64,000 bases of DNA from Hydractinia symbiolongicarpus (Eukaryota > Cnidaria > Hydrozoa > Anthoathecata > Hydractiniidae). Each line of letters begins with the position of its first letter. The stretch's first letter is position 1. The notes under the pieces are model-generated. The model saw nothing but the letters and a program-made list of their open reading frames with translations. It was not told where the DNA came from and made no database searches. The stretch is from positions 15,607,001-15,671,000 of the forward strand of contig NC_079888.1 in NCBI RefSeq assembly GCF_029227915.1. The letters run 5' to 3'. This document shows positions 44,116 to 56,576 of the stretch, in pieces. Position numbers and translations under genes: made by a program.

Positions 44116-47100
44116 TAAATTTACATTTTAAAAAAAAGTAATTTCTGAACTTTATTTTCAGAATATTTGGAGGAAAAGAACTTCGCAAACCAAAAAAAAC
44201 CAGGAAAATGTTTAAAATCTTCAGGGTTAATAACGTTTGATGGGTTTTGTGGGAATATATATACTGGGAATCTTTAGTTTAAAGCTAGCATTAGCTAGCT
44301 ACAGCAGCTAATAGCTAGTCACTTAAATATAAACTGGAGACTTAGCTAGGTATAAAGAACATGGCTACATATATATATATTCCTAGCTAGCTAGCTAGTT
44401 GTTGGTGGTGGTTGGCTTTTATGATGCTAGCTATAAAACATGTCTGGCAACAATAATATAATCAAAACTGAAAATAAAACATGAAAAAACCTTACAGAAC
44501 CTTGCTATGATTAGTTTATAAAACCATGCTCTTCTTCAAATGTTTTTTTAAAGATTTATTTTGAATGAAAGAGTAGAGAATACTCAAAAAGAACAGCCAT
44601 CTTTTTCGTAAACACAATTTCCGTTTTATGCTAGGAACTTCATTTAACAGTCCGTATGCTTTGTGAATATCTAATACCGTTTCATATGTAGCGATACCTA
44701 TATATATATATATGCTAACATAGAGTTTTTTGGCATAAGGGTATATATATTTATATCGTTATTAGCAGCGGGTTATATATTTACACCTTATGTGCGATTT
44801 CTATGAAGTACATCCCTAATCTTTTTAGTTAAATTTTAGCGTACAGCCACGTCATAAGAAAGTGACCCGTGATTTCCGTGTCGTGGACTCACAGTTTTAC
44901 TCACGCAAGGGAATTAATATATAAGATACATTGCATAAATATTTTCACTTTATTAATTTACTTTTACTTTTTAAATCATTAACGCGGCTTGTCTAACGCA
45001 AACTGTTAGAAATTGGATCTTTTTTTAATTTAATTACTTCCGCATCAAAGTGAAATCTAGCTAAATTCTATCATGAAAACAAGGACTTGAACTTTCACGT
45101 ACCACTCCTTGTGGAGTCGAATTTGTTAATAACACTGGCCTTCACTGATATTGAAAATTCTTCTTAGTAACAGTTTCTGAAACACTTTCGGGCGAAATTT
45201 GGAGTAGTTCTTGAAAAGATAAGTCCTTAACAGCGCCTTAACGAAAAAACCATTTTAATCTTCGATCACTCTTTATTTTCTACGTTTTCCGTCCTGGATT
45301 ATCTTTAGGATAGCCAATATCATGTTTTGAGACATTTCTATTTCGGTATCGACGAGCAAATTCAGATATAACAGTCAAATTGCCTTCTAGTACGCTTTTT
45401 TATGTCGAAAAATTAAAAGGACCATATTTATCCTCAGGCACTTTTTAACCTTGTGAAATCAAGTCAAATCCAACAATTGTATACCTAAAAGTGAAGCTGC
45501 TGAAGAAAATCATGAAATTCTTAAGAGTACTTTAAGATAATAGCAAAAATGATGTTTACGTTAAAATCGGAAAAAGACTAATTGATCATGAAATACTCTT
45601 AATGTTTGAATTTTTTTTTACTTTATTCTAAATTCAAGACCAGTTGAACCATTTCCCGAAATTTCGAACCAAAAAGAAGACTTCAAGGTTCCAAAAATTA
45701 AGATGACTTTTTTTATCTTTGCAGCTAAGGACTAAAACGTATCTTAAACTACTCCTGACTTTAGACGTAATTTTCTCTCAGTCTACTTATCATATAAAAC
45801 TCTAATTTTTATATTTTGAAAGAAAAATCTTATTTTAATTCGCCATTAATATGGAATTCTTCTTGGATTTAGAGACTGCTACGATATTTTAGATTAAGTG
45901 AGAGATATAGAAATCTCCACTTTTCGCACAGTCAAGAAAAAACACGTCCTTATATTGCCTAAAATTTGATTAGCTAAAAATACATGCATGCATGCTGATT
46001 TAAAAATATTTTTCGTGATGAGTTTTAACACCAAAAAGAATTGCTATGTAATTTGATGTAAGGGCAAACTCAAAGTTAATGAAGGGTAATTTAAATTTAC
46101 ATTAACGAGTGCTTTTTATTAAATCGCTGTACGGGTAAAATCACGGGCGATTGACGTTGTTATTATTGTCCATTTCGTAAAAAAAATTAAGTGTTTAAGT
46201 CAAATCGTATTGTGATAAGAAAAAATTTCTGAAAATGGATTCTTACACAGGTTTTAACAACCAGTCTTATATACTAAAACTCAAATTGCGTGCGCTTGTG
46301 ACAGAAAAAAGCGATTATGTTCTATAAAATTTTCTACAACGACGTCTATAAACATCTCCCGCAATCAATGTTTTTTAAACTTTGCATACGTTTTTCAATT
46401 GGCTTGAACAAATTCTTTAATGAAATAAAGTGAGTTCATTTTAGTATTCTTTCTTGACACCACAATTTTTTTATGAGAATAATGAAGGGTTAATTTTAAT
46501 TTTAAGAATACTTCTTAAACACCCCATTCTTTATCAAGTTATTAATTCTTCTTTTTCTTATTTTTTTAAGCAATTTTAAATTTTATAAAAATATCAAGAT
46601 TCGTAGGTTTAAGATTAGTTCGACATTTCAAGAGAGTGCGCCCTAACAAATTTAATGTTATAACATCTGGCTTACGAGTGGTCAAATTCTTAACTTTAAG
46701 AGAAGTCCCCTAAGATTCTTAAATATCCCACACCTGAGTTGTCTTTAGCTTTTTGTTTTTAGTGGATTATTTAACACTCGTGGAAAATCAGTTCGACTTG
46801 CGACATTTGCGATAGTAGTAGGACATCTTAGCAATCAGCTCCATTCCTTTAACTGCCTCTCAAATCCACCTTACGATCAGTTACACATTTTTAAAAGGCG
46901 ACGAATTGTCACAGGCGTTAACTTGTACTTCTCCTGCCAGTACTGCAGTAGTTATGAAGCTTCTATTTTCAAAAAAGAAGTCTCAGAGTGTCGCTTTCGG
47001 TTCTGTGTTGTCTCTAAGGTTTGTTACCTGTTACATCTTACCCAGGCACCCTTTCAATTCCTATCAACATAAAGAGGGAAGTGTCTTGTCGCAAAGTTCC

Positions 47101-50100
47101 ATAACTTAAGAACTTTACTCAAACACACTGGAAATTTTGACAATCGCCATTATGCTGATGTTGCTTTTGGCCTAGTGCTTGTAGGTGGTATCATTGCAAT
47201 CACAGAGCAGTGGTCCCTTGCAAGGAAAGTTTACTCAATGGTGTGCAATCCTATATCTTTTTCCTTCATAGCTAAGATAAGAGGAGATAACATCATCAAG
47301 CGTTGATTATTTTCTTAGTCTTGTGTTTAAAGAGTGACGGCTCCACTAATTATCCTTGAAAATTGAAAACAAAATAAAAATTATGCAAGCAAGGGCGTTT
47401 GACTGCATAAGGCCTCATCTTTGAAGATCGGCGACTCCACTTATTACTATTACATATATGTAAAAAAAGGAAAAAATTTGTTCTAGTATGTTCTAGTTGT
47501 AATCTAAAACTTAACTGGTCGAGTTTATCGTTGTGCATGCACTTTGTAATTTTCTTTCTTTTTGGCAATGTTGTTCCAGATAAAAAGCAGGAAAGCATAA
47601 AAGAAAGCTATTGCCGTCCAGGTTTTTTCGTGCCGCACCAGTAACAGATGACCTTGGCATTTTATTTGCTAGAAAGTTTAACGGTTTAGCCCATGAATTA
47701 TTGTTCTTATTTGGCAACCCAGTAACAAATGGCCTTTGGTATTTTTACTTATCCATTTTGTGGCGCCAAATTCATCTAAGTAAGTAGCTAAGGCGGTGAG
47801 TAGCGCTGATGGTAAAAGTCGGTTTGGGTGGTGACATGTTGCTCTATGCTCGACAGCGGCCACTTTCATCATTTGCAAGAAGACTTGCACCTTATTGGTT
47901 TGTGTTTAATGCCTTCTGATGAACAGTTGCACAAGCAGTCAGGAACCGAACGTATTGGTGTAACCTCCGAAGTGAACTCATCAGAGTTTATTTGCTATGA
48001 CGGTAAAAATTGAGATGTAGAACTCAAAACGTTCCTTGGCAGATGAGATAAGTGCTTTTGTAATCTTGCAATAGCTGAATAAGTCGCGCGAGAGAAAAAC
48101 CTTCAAAACGCGATATTCGACGTTCGATCAAAGTAACAGTGTTAGTAAGAAATTTGCAACATTTTACCGGATAAAAGCCAAAATATTTTGAAGAAGTGTA
48201 GACAAAATTACACCCTGTGTTCTGACATTAGCAGATTCCCATGTAACGATTTGTTTTAACCAGAAGATGCTGTTATATTTTTATTACAATATCAAATCAC
48301 TGTTTTTGTCGACTTGGCTTCAAGTTAAAAAATGTTAACGCCAGAACACAGACCTAATCTTAACAGAACGAGAACGCAGAAATTTGACGTTGTATTATGA
48401 CTTCTTCTATAATTGTTCGAGCGAACCAACCCAATCATCTATATTTCACTCGTTGCATGGCAAGGTAAACTGCAAGGCTGCTGCGCTGCTATATCAATCC
48501 ACCAACAGACAACAAATACTTTTTATGCGTAAGTGCTGGTAAACTAGACTGGTCTAAACTGACGGCTATATGGTTACACAGAACATTTAGACATTTCCAA
48601 TTTATTGAACTGAGCCGGCCATGACCATTACTCATAACCCCTTTTCTCTACTCAATTAATAGAAACTGAAGTCAATGTTTTATGCTGTTCCATTGCATTG
48701 TCTTAGAATTATACAACTTTGATCAAGGTAAGCCGACTTACAAAACAACGATAGCCATACTTCCAACAAACGCTACATTATTAGCAATCTTTTAGAGGGC
48801 ACCCTATGTAGTATTTTTATTTTACTTTATAAAAACTAGGCTTAAAGATAAAGCCTTTCTTATCATCAATTCTTTCGACGTTGATGGTCAAATTGATTTT
48901 GCGTAAGGTAACACATATTTGAGTGATACAACACCTATAATATCTCTTTTTCAATATTATTTGTTAATCTTTATCTTATTCAAAATTCCACTTTTTTACA
49001 TTTCAAGGCTGCATTGTGCAAGGTTTTTCTTTTCTTCTGCGCCCAGTTGATTAATGAAGACCACTGTTGGCTTCAATAAACTTTAAAATCACAATTTATA
49101 CAAATACCTGTACTGAAGTGCTCTACCGAAATCTGCGACACAGTTGGCGGCCAACGGCACGTTGCACAGTTACCAGAAATTATGACCTGCCTAAACTTTG
49201 ACGTTATATAGAAATATGATAATAGGCCGTACCCGTTCTTTGGTACCGTGACTTTTATGTCAATGTTATCTTTAGTGACAAGATATGGCACTCACGTAAA
49301 ACGTTGGATGTGTTTTTGGCAGATGCCCAGACCAATGATCATATTGTGAGTTTTTTCATGAGGATAAAAATATTTAAGATTAACATAAAAAGGTTAACAT
49401 GCCTTTCTGATGACATTGCTATAGCATCGATGTGTGTATAATTTAAAAATAGGACAAACATACTGTGAAGATTCATTTTCAGCGCAAAATTATCCTTGGG
49501 AGATGTTTAAACAGATTTGTATTGTGACGTCAACTACGTTGATTTTATTTGCAGAAATGCTGCAATATTTTGCTAATTCCATTGTTCATTTTTTTTTAAA
49601 TGTATCTTTGGCAATGTTTAGTTTGTTAGATTTATTTTATAGTATCTTTGGCACGCAGTAAAAACTTTACTTATTTTACTGCGCAACTGAGTTCACGCAT
49701 TCGAGGAGTGGATAATTAAAAGATTATAACTGCTACGTGCTTTTAATTTCATTTTGTAAAAAAAAAAATATTTAGTTAATAATTATCATGTATAATGAAA
49801 AAAAAAGAAAAAAACTCTCCACCTCTCAAATCGTCTGCTCAAATACAGTCATACTGTTTTCCAAACTTATCTAACACAATAGTAAATTAATTTGACGCCT
49901 TCAGCGACCATGACAGGGAATGCGGAAAAAGGTTGCGACTATTTTGTTTCGCCTAGTGAAGATTCCACTGACAGACGAGATGGTATAGTTTGCTACTTTT
50001 TCAACATGCCAAACAGGAATCTCTCACAATAACAAAATGTCTCACAGTATTTTTGTAGACATATCACACAAGAAAAATCAAAGATTTTTAAATTTAGAAT

Positions 50101-51359
50101 AAAATGGGATTGCTCTTTCATAACATAAAGACATATTGTTGGGAATTTGAAATTGTACGTACCACAACTGCTAATAAATTTCATAACCAAGCTTATTTAG
50201 CTTAATCATTGACCTATATATTTGCGAATTTTGTATAGCTTTTTTAATAAATATGTTTTGTTTTTAAACACATTCCGTCCAATCCTAATATCACGCAAAA
50301 TTTTTATATTTTGAATTTATTATTTGTCTCTTCGTGGTCACAACTGTATTATTTAAAAAGCTACCTTACATTTTATCTTTAACAAGGTGCGTCCAGCCAG
50401 TTATCACAATAAAAAAAAGTGAGCAAAAAATTTTGCTCTCTGAACCAAACACTTATACTTTGCTTCACAGCATGACTGAATAAAATTACTGTTGTTGCTA
50501 AAAACAAAAAAGTTGAAACACGTAAAAATTAAATTTTAGCTCTTTGGATTTTATTTTCAATTTGTGCCTTTTTGAACATTTCAAATTTAAAAATACTTAA
50601 TTTTTGTCTTATATTTGAAAAGCAATGTCGAATTTTCATTCTTAACTTTTTTTGTTACCCGTGATTTTAGAAAAAAACAAACGTTTTTCCAGGTTACTAA
50701 GTAAAGGGAGTTCCACACATGAAGAAATAAGTAACAGAAATTTCATTCCGCGGATTTTTTTGATGAAAAAGTTGGCCGCCATTGTAAGCTATCTCTTACT
50801 TTCTTAAAATCTTCTTTAAATTTGCCTAACATAATAACCATGCCTTTTTAAGTATTAAAAAAGTACGTTCCTACAAGCAAAGTTTTCAAAACAAAAATTT
50901 CTCAGAGCATGCTGAACAGACTATTTCAATGAACCCAAAAAATATTACCATTAACTCTTTATAAAATGGAACAATATTGATCCGTTTTCCTAATCAAAAC
51001 CTTCTCGTTTCGTAAAAAGAAAACAACCAGATTTTCTTACTAGTTTTGTATAGACTTTAATACTCCTGGCTTTAGTTCTTGCTTTAAAATCCTTTCTCAA
51101 CTTGCGTATGTAGTGTGTCACTCTGTAATCCACTCGCACTTTGTAAACCATGCGTCAGGAGGGGTTTATCCCAATGACGTTGACCTTTATTTTGCTTCAC
51201 TCCATTTAAATTATGACTTTAGTTAGAAATGTCACCTGTTAGAATGTATTTCTACGTGTAGTTTAAACTTAAAAAACCTTTACCCATTTGCTTTTCCATA
51301 TTTAATACAAAAAGCATTTAAAAACAACGCAGGAATCGGAAGGAATATTTTATCGCAAA
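44116..51359. other. Long AT-rich region, no gene recognised
   Basis: GCTA-rich microsatellite at about 44290-44420 and TA repeats near 44700. A frame around 47120-47305 reads hydrophobic in the middle but lacks recognisable motifs. The stretch at 49070-49300 is a dispersed repeat related to 57430-57600. No exon could be supported. Confidence 0.35.
49090..49265. repeat. Dispersed repeat, copy 1
   Basis: acctgtactgaagtgctcta, then cgacacagtt, cacagttac and a tatgacct-like word recur in the same order at 57458-57570 (acctgtactaaagcgctcca and following). Probably a diverged transposon remnant. Confidence 0.45.
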
Positions 51360-51364
51360 AATAT

Positions 51365-51580
51365 CGGGATTACAAAGTGTGGCAAGGTGGGATTACGAAG
51401 TGCGACAGGTCAAGAGATTACAAAGTGTGTCATAAAAGGATTAAAAAACTGCGGTAGGTTTGAGATTACAAAGTGCGACAAAATGGGTTACAAATTGCGA
51501 TTAAATTACAAAGTGCGACAAGATTAGAAAGTGCGATGGGATTGCAAATCGCGACGGGATTACAAAATGATACACTACCG
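51365..51580. repeat. Short tandem repeat with gattacaaagtgcgac core
   Basis: About nine degenerate copies of gggattacaaagtgcgacaa with variable spacers of roughly 19-28 bp. A related inverted word (ctgtaatcc, cactttgtaa) occurs at 51125-51150. Confidence 0.75.
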
Positions 51581-54395
51581 CATACATGAATGTAAGCGAT
51601 CGTGTTAAAAAAAATCGCAAACAGAAGTTTTTCGTGCTCTCGTGAGGATTTAAAAGAAAGAAAATTCAAATAACAGGATAAATAAGGAAATATTTTAAAA
51701 GTCAATATTGAAATAGCTTTTAATTCATAGTCATACACATGGACATAATCAATTTGACATGTCGGATTTTTTCTCCATTATTTGATATTTTTTCGTAAGA
51801 AAACATTTTCAACTACAAAACAACAACAAACATATGAAGGATTATTAATCACAGTTTTGTTTGTCTAATTTTGTTTATTCAATCCAAACCCTGACTTTAT
51901 TCCCTCTTGTTTTACATCAACACTGCACACAAAACTTTCTCAAATTATTTTCATGCCATTCCAATCGTAGACAACGACTCACAGCCAATAACAGATCAGA
52001 TGGTTTCATGCATAGCAGAGGAATAAGGTCTATGTTTTTCTGGATTTGTGTGATGAGTTTCACGCCTGTTCGATGTTATCAATAAAGGTAAGTAGTTCGT
52101 TCATTTAGAAATACTTTTTATTTGCACCTTCGTTATCAAACATTATTATACACTTAAACTACACTTGTCTTTTATACTTTATATATAAGACAAGCTGTAG
52201 TAGGTTTCATATTTACTAAAATATAAAGAAGATACACGTTTACTGTGATGAACTTGTTAGAATTTGCAATATTTCAATATAACATGTTTAGCTCAGTACT
52301 TGTTGGATAATATCCAAATAGTGCATATTGTAGCTAACAATATAACCGTCATAAAGAAGATGCCAGAGAAAGAAAGTTAGAGAAAGAATTAGAGGTTGTA
52401 AACCTGTGTTTTTTCAGAAACACACAAAGCGTAGCCATTTGCACAAGTTAATTTTACTTCTCAAATATGTGCGTTGCTTTTATCAAATCGAACGCAACAC
52501 AGCTCAGCCAATTGTTTACAAAAATAACATTTAAGTAGATGCGCTATTACACGCTTTTTTGTAAATAAAATACGACTTTTAAAAGTTTTTCGCATTTTCA
52601 AAAAAGCATGCTACACTTCTGCAATGAGAAGTACGTTGATGTTGGGAAAATGGGGCGGTGATGTTATAAATATGAGGAGGATAGTGATATTCAAAATGCG
52701 TACATTGATTTTCTCATTTTTTCTGCAGTTACTTATCACGCTTAAATATGGTACAAATTTAATGACTTTTTGCCTGAAAAAGTTTAGCTATAATTATATC
52801 TTTGATAATTTTTGTGGCGTTCTATATTTTCTAAAATGGCCATTTCTTAGCTGTGGCCAAAGATGATCCTTTAATAAGCTGCAGAAATGTTTATCTGTCA
52901 TGGATGAGGGTCAAGTAAACAAAGTTGAGTATGCTGGATCAATCACTTGGAGCGTAAAATTGGATTCCGTGACGTCGGCAAAAATTATAACGGTTTAAAA
53001 AATTTGAATAATAACCTAAATTCTGGGTCCGCCGTGAACAAGTGACTGAAGCTTTAAGAAGTTTGTGATCTTAGATAGAAACGCCTTTCCTTTATTTTCT
53101 TGCGATCACACAACACCGCTCTCCCTTTCCACCAATTTTTGTCTAATGTTGTAGTCTATTGACTAACTTACTGAGACGCTTAATAGAAGAATGAAGGAAA
53201 GTTATTTTCATTTAGTACAAGATATTAGTTCTAATTAGAGTCAACTTAACAGCGCATTAAGCGTAGAAAACTACAGAGAGATAAAATAAGTTAACTAAGT
53301 AAGAATAATTGTTAGGGTCTGCTTAACTAGCGCATGTGCAAGTATTGACGTCTTATAAAGCTTTTAGTTAAATAGGGTGAGGGATACTAGAATATAATGT
53401 GTATAAAAGTACTCAGACGTGAGAAAAATACAAAATAATGAAAATACGCATCTGCTGGAAAGTTATTCAAGGAAATAATAGTGGAGTTTTATTTGAAAGG
53501 AATAAAGAACCAGTTACCAGCAGTTGTAGAGGCTTATCCACAAACTTATGCCAAGTAAAGCGTTTTAACACCAAATAGAGCGCATGAATAGGATTTAGCG
53601 TTGTTAACCCTACCTGGCATGGGTTTTTTTGGGGCCTTGAATATATGGTGGATGCAAAAAGTGTCCTTGGCTGTTCATAGCTTCTAGTAGGGTTATAGAT
53701 ATGATGTAACACTTGGCCGAATTGTAGACTAAAGGAATAATTCAGCATAATTATTGTCATGCTTACGTCAGCATTTTTGGAGGGACCTCGTCGAAAATTT
53801 CAAAATTAAGAAAAGTTATGTATGTGAGTATTTATGTAATAAAATCGTGGCTGAAAAAAAACTTTCTGGAAAATAGTTTGTCATTTTATTTTGAATTTCT
53901 GTTTATAATATAAATAGTTCATAATCTATCTTCTTTTTCTTGTATATAAAATTAATAAGTATTGGCAAAATCTTGAAAATGTTTAATTTGTCAGATTAGA
54001 ATAGGGATAATCAGAAAAAAACAGGTGACAAAACTTACCAGAAATGTTTGAAATAGTAACAAAAACAAATTTTCACGGTCATGCAATCATTAGGTCAGAA
54101 TTTGAAGCATTTTTCATTTTCTCTGTGTTAAAACTGCCATTTTGTCGCAGCATTTTGTGTCCCTCCTTCCCCTGTTTTTATTGCGCTTAAATACTGGTTC
54201 GATTTGACGAAACAATGATGCATATCAAAATATTTTAGAACAGTGGTAAAACCATCGAGATTTATAATCAGTGAAAAATAATTTCGCACAATGATAGGTC
54301 CAAGGCATCTTTCAAAGTTGTCCAAAACTATCAACTCGCGCATACTGCTAAATAAAAATAATAAATTGTACTAATAATGGAAATTATATATAGGT
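51581..54395. other. Intergenic / possible 5' UTR region of the Cys-rich gene
   Basis: A consensus donor (aaag|gtaagtag) at about 52088 could end a non-coding first exon of the gene at 54756, but nothing else supports it. No coding exon was recognised. Confidence 0.3.
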
Positions 54396-54439
54396 TTTGT
54401 GTATAATTATCTAGCTCGTAGAGACGAGATACTGATAAG

Positions 54440-54535
54440 GAGCTGAGGTCTCAAGGTCCCACAATGGGATTTTTCATTGATTTTGAGCGCTTCCCGTGTT
54501 TGACGTAGGTTCGAACCCCCACCTGGGTCAAATTT
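54440..54535 (+). mobile_element. Possible tRNA-derived SINE fragment
   Basis: A perfect Pol III B box, ggttcgaacccc, lies at about 54510; the upstream A box is not clear. The GC-rich patch stands out in AT-rich surroundings. Confidence 0.35.
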
Positions 54536-54755
54536 TTTGTTAGGATTTTATCGAAAAGACGCGAATATTTTTTTCATTCCGAGGCTTAACATTGTGTTTT
54601 CTGAATCATAAAGCTTGAGAAAAAAACTATTGTTACTATCCGTCCAGTGCGGTAGTAATTTCCCGCCCTTTGAGAAAATAAAGTAGACATTAACATTGAC
54701 AGTAAATTAACCTGTTATTTCTTTTGTTTTTTTTTAGATTACAATACTTAAAACA

Positions 54756-56576
54756 ATGTGTGGGGTGAAACAACAATACAAGTTAAATCAGAACTCACAA
54801 AAATTACTTCGATACGGTTTTCTTGTTATTGGAATCGCTCTCTGCTTCATACGTGGCGTAGAAGCCACAACAGTAAGTCGACTTTTATAATGAAAGTTTA
54901 CACATTAGTTTAATGATATTAAATATAATTTTAATATCACAACACCGAAATCTAATATTTCAAACTCTGGTCTGGTCCAGCTTTTAGATTTGGTCTTAGT
55001 ATAAAAACATATCAAGTTAGAATTTTATTGTCATAAAGCATACTATAACTAATGTTCCTGCTTTCGACAAAAATCAGCAAAGTTAACAAAAGTAGCGCAC
55101 GGCAATTGTCATGATCAGTTCTAAATAGTTTGAAAAATTCAACTCCTCTGCTTTTCGACATTTTTGAAAACATCGTCAAAGTTTACTTACAAATATAAAA
55201 GTTTAAAAAGGTGAGATAAATCATTCCAGGGTTTAGGTGAAGATACAATCTAAATTTGAAAGAAATATCTGCAAAATATTAAACCTTATTTTAATAAAAC
55301 AACAAGATTTTTTCGGGAGAAAAACTCTTTATATATCCCAATAATAATTCACAATAATTCCTTTTTGTTGAAACATTTTGTAACATTTAATTCTATACCA
55401 GTGCAGAAACTGCTGGGAATCACGGCCGTAGCATATTTAAAGCGATATATGCACGTCATTTCTGATACCAGTAACGTCATTAAACATAAATTTTACCAAA
55501 ATAATTACGTAGCGCCTGAAGAGTGGGAGGGGAGTATGACCATTTTTGCTACGAACTGTTACGAAATTTTGGGGTGGGGGAGGGGTGGACAGAGCTTGTT
55601 TTTTACCACAGATTTTTTATGTATTACGGATATTTTTAGTTATTTTAGTGTATGATCTACCCTCTGGACTTACGCAAAAGTACTAAAAATGTCATCTTGT
55701 TTACTAAATAAAAGGCCCTGTTATATTTTTTAAATTATTTTTAAATTATTAAATGGCTCTTAAAGCAAATTGTAAATACTTACGCGGGATTTAGAAACTA
55801 CCCTTTTGTTGTTGTTCCTTGTAGTTTTTTTTTGGATTTTTAGACGTGTCTTTCACATCAAGATTGTAAAAGGTTTGATGTTGAAAGCTGCTGCATGGCT
55901 GTTAGTAAACACAACGGAGTTTGCAATCCCATGTTGGCACGAAATGCTGCATGTCGTGCATACAGTGTAAAGGTATTTATTTAACTTGCAGTGTAATTGC
56001 CAACTGTCCTTATGAAAAAGATTACAAACACAATAGATAACAATCAAAAACAAAAGAACTTTTTGTCTGGTATAAAGCAAATATCCATGGGACATCAACG
56101 GACACATCTATGCTATTTTGAAGTTGCTTTGGCGGAATTAAAATAAAACTTGATAAATCTTTAAATTGAGAATCACCTAGGATGCCCCATGTTGGGTCGG
56201 GTACATCTGCTCATATTATCCGCCTCCGTCGTCCAGCTATATAGCGTAGGCGATATAATTTCATTATCCCTTGTATCTTTGCCTCTACCACACACGTCGT
56301 ATAGTATCTGAGTACAAGATCTGCTATGCCATACTTGTGGTGCACATGTTTCACTGCGTATCTTTTACCTTTCAGCTGGTATTATTTGGAGGTGGAGGGT
56401 ATGGCGTGAATTATTGCGGATGTAAACGTGGTCTCATATGTAAGAAAATTGAACGCAAAAATTGGGCAGTGAAGGAACGCAGATGGAGCGAGGATAAAAA
56501 AAGGTTTAAAAAGAAGTATAAATATCGTTGCAAACCAATCCAAAGAGAAGCAGTAGAGATACAAGAATTGGAATGA
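54756..56576 (+). CDS. Secreted Cys-rich protein, prokineticin/Dickkopf C-terminal (colipase-fold) type
   Basis: Exons: 54756-54872 (preceded by an acceptor at 54737, so a 5' UTR exon exists), 55844-55972 and 56376-56576 (stop), GT-AG and all phase 0, giving 148 residues. Residues about 19-36 form a hydrophobic signal peptide or anchor ending near GVEA. The mature part has ten cysteines in the order C, DC, CC, VCNP, AAC, YCGC, LIC, YRC, the pattern shared by prokineticins and the second Cys-rich domain of Dickkopf proteins. Between cysteines 9 and 10 lies a very basic Lys/Arg loop (about 25 residues), longer than in prokineticins and more like Dickkopf. The ligand would act outside the cell; the receptor (prokineticin-type GPCR or LRP5/6) cannot be told from sequence. 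Introns fall between cysteine pairs. Confidence 0.77.

Noticed and set aside
47120-47305. Plus-strand frame with a hydrophobic middle
   Set aside because: No known motif, no good start, and no neighbouring exons in phase.
51861-52088. Possible signal-peptide exon ending at a consensus gtaagt
   Set aside because: The frame reaches a stop codon before the donor; at most it is a non-coding first exon of the gene at 54756.
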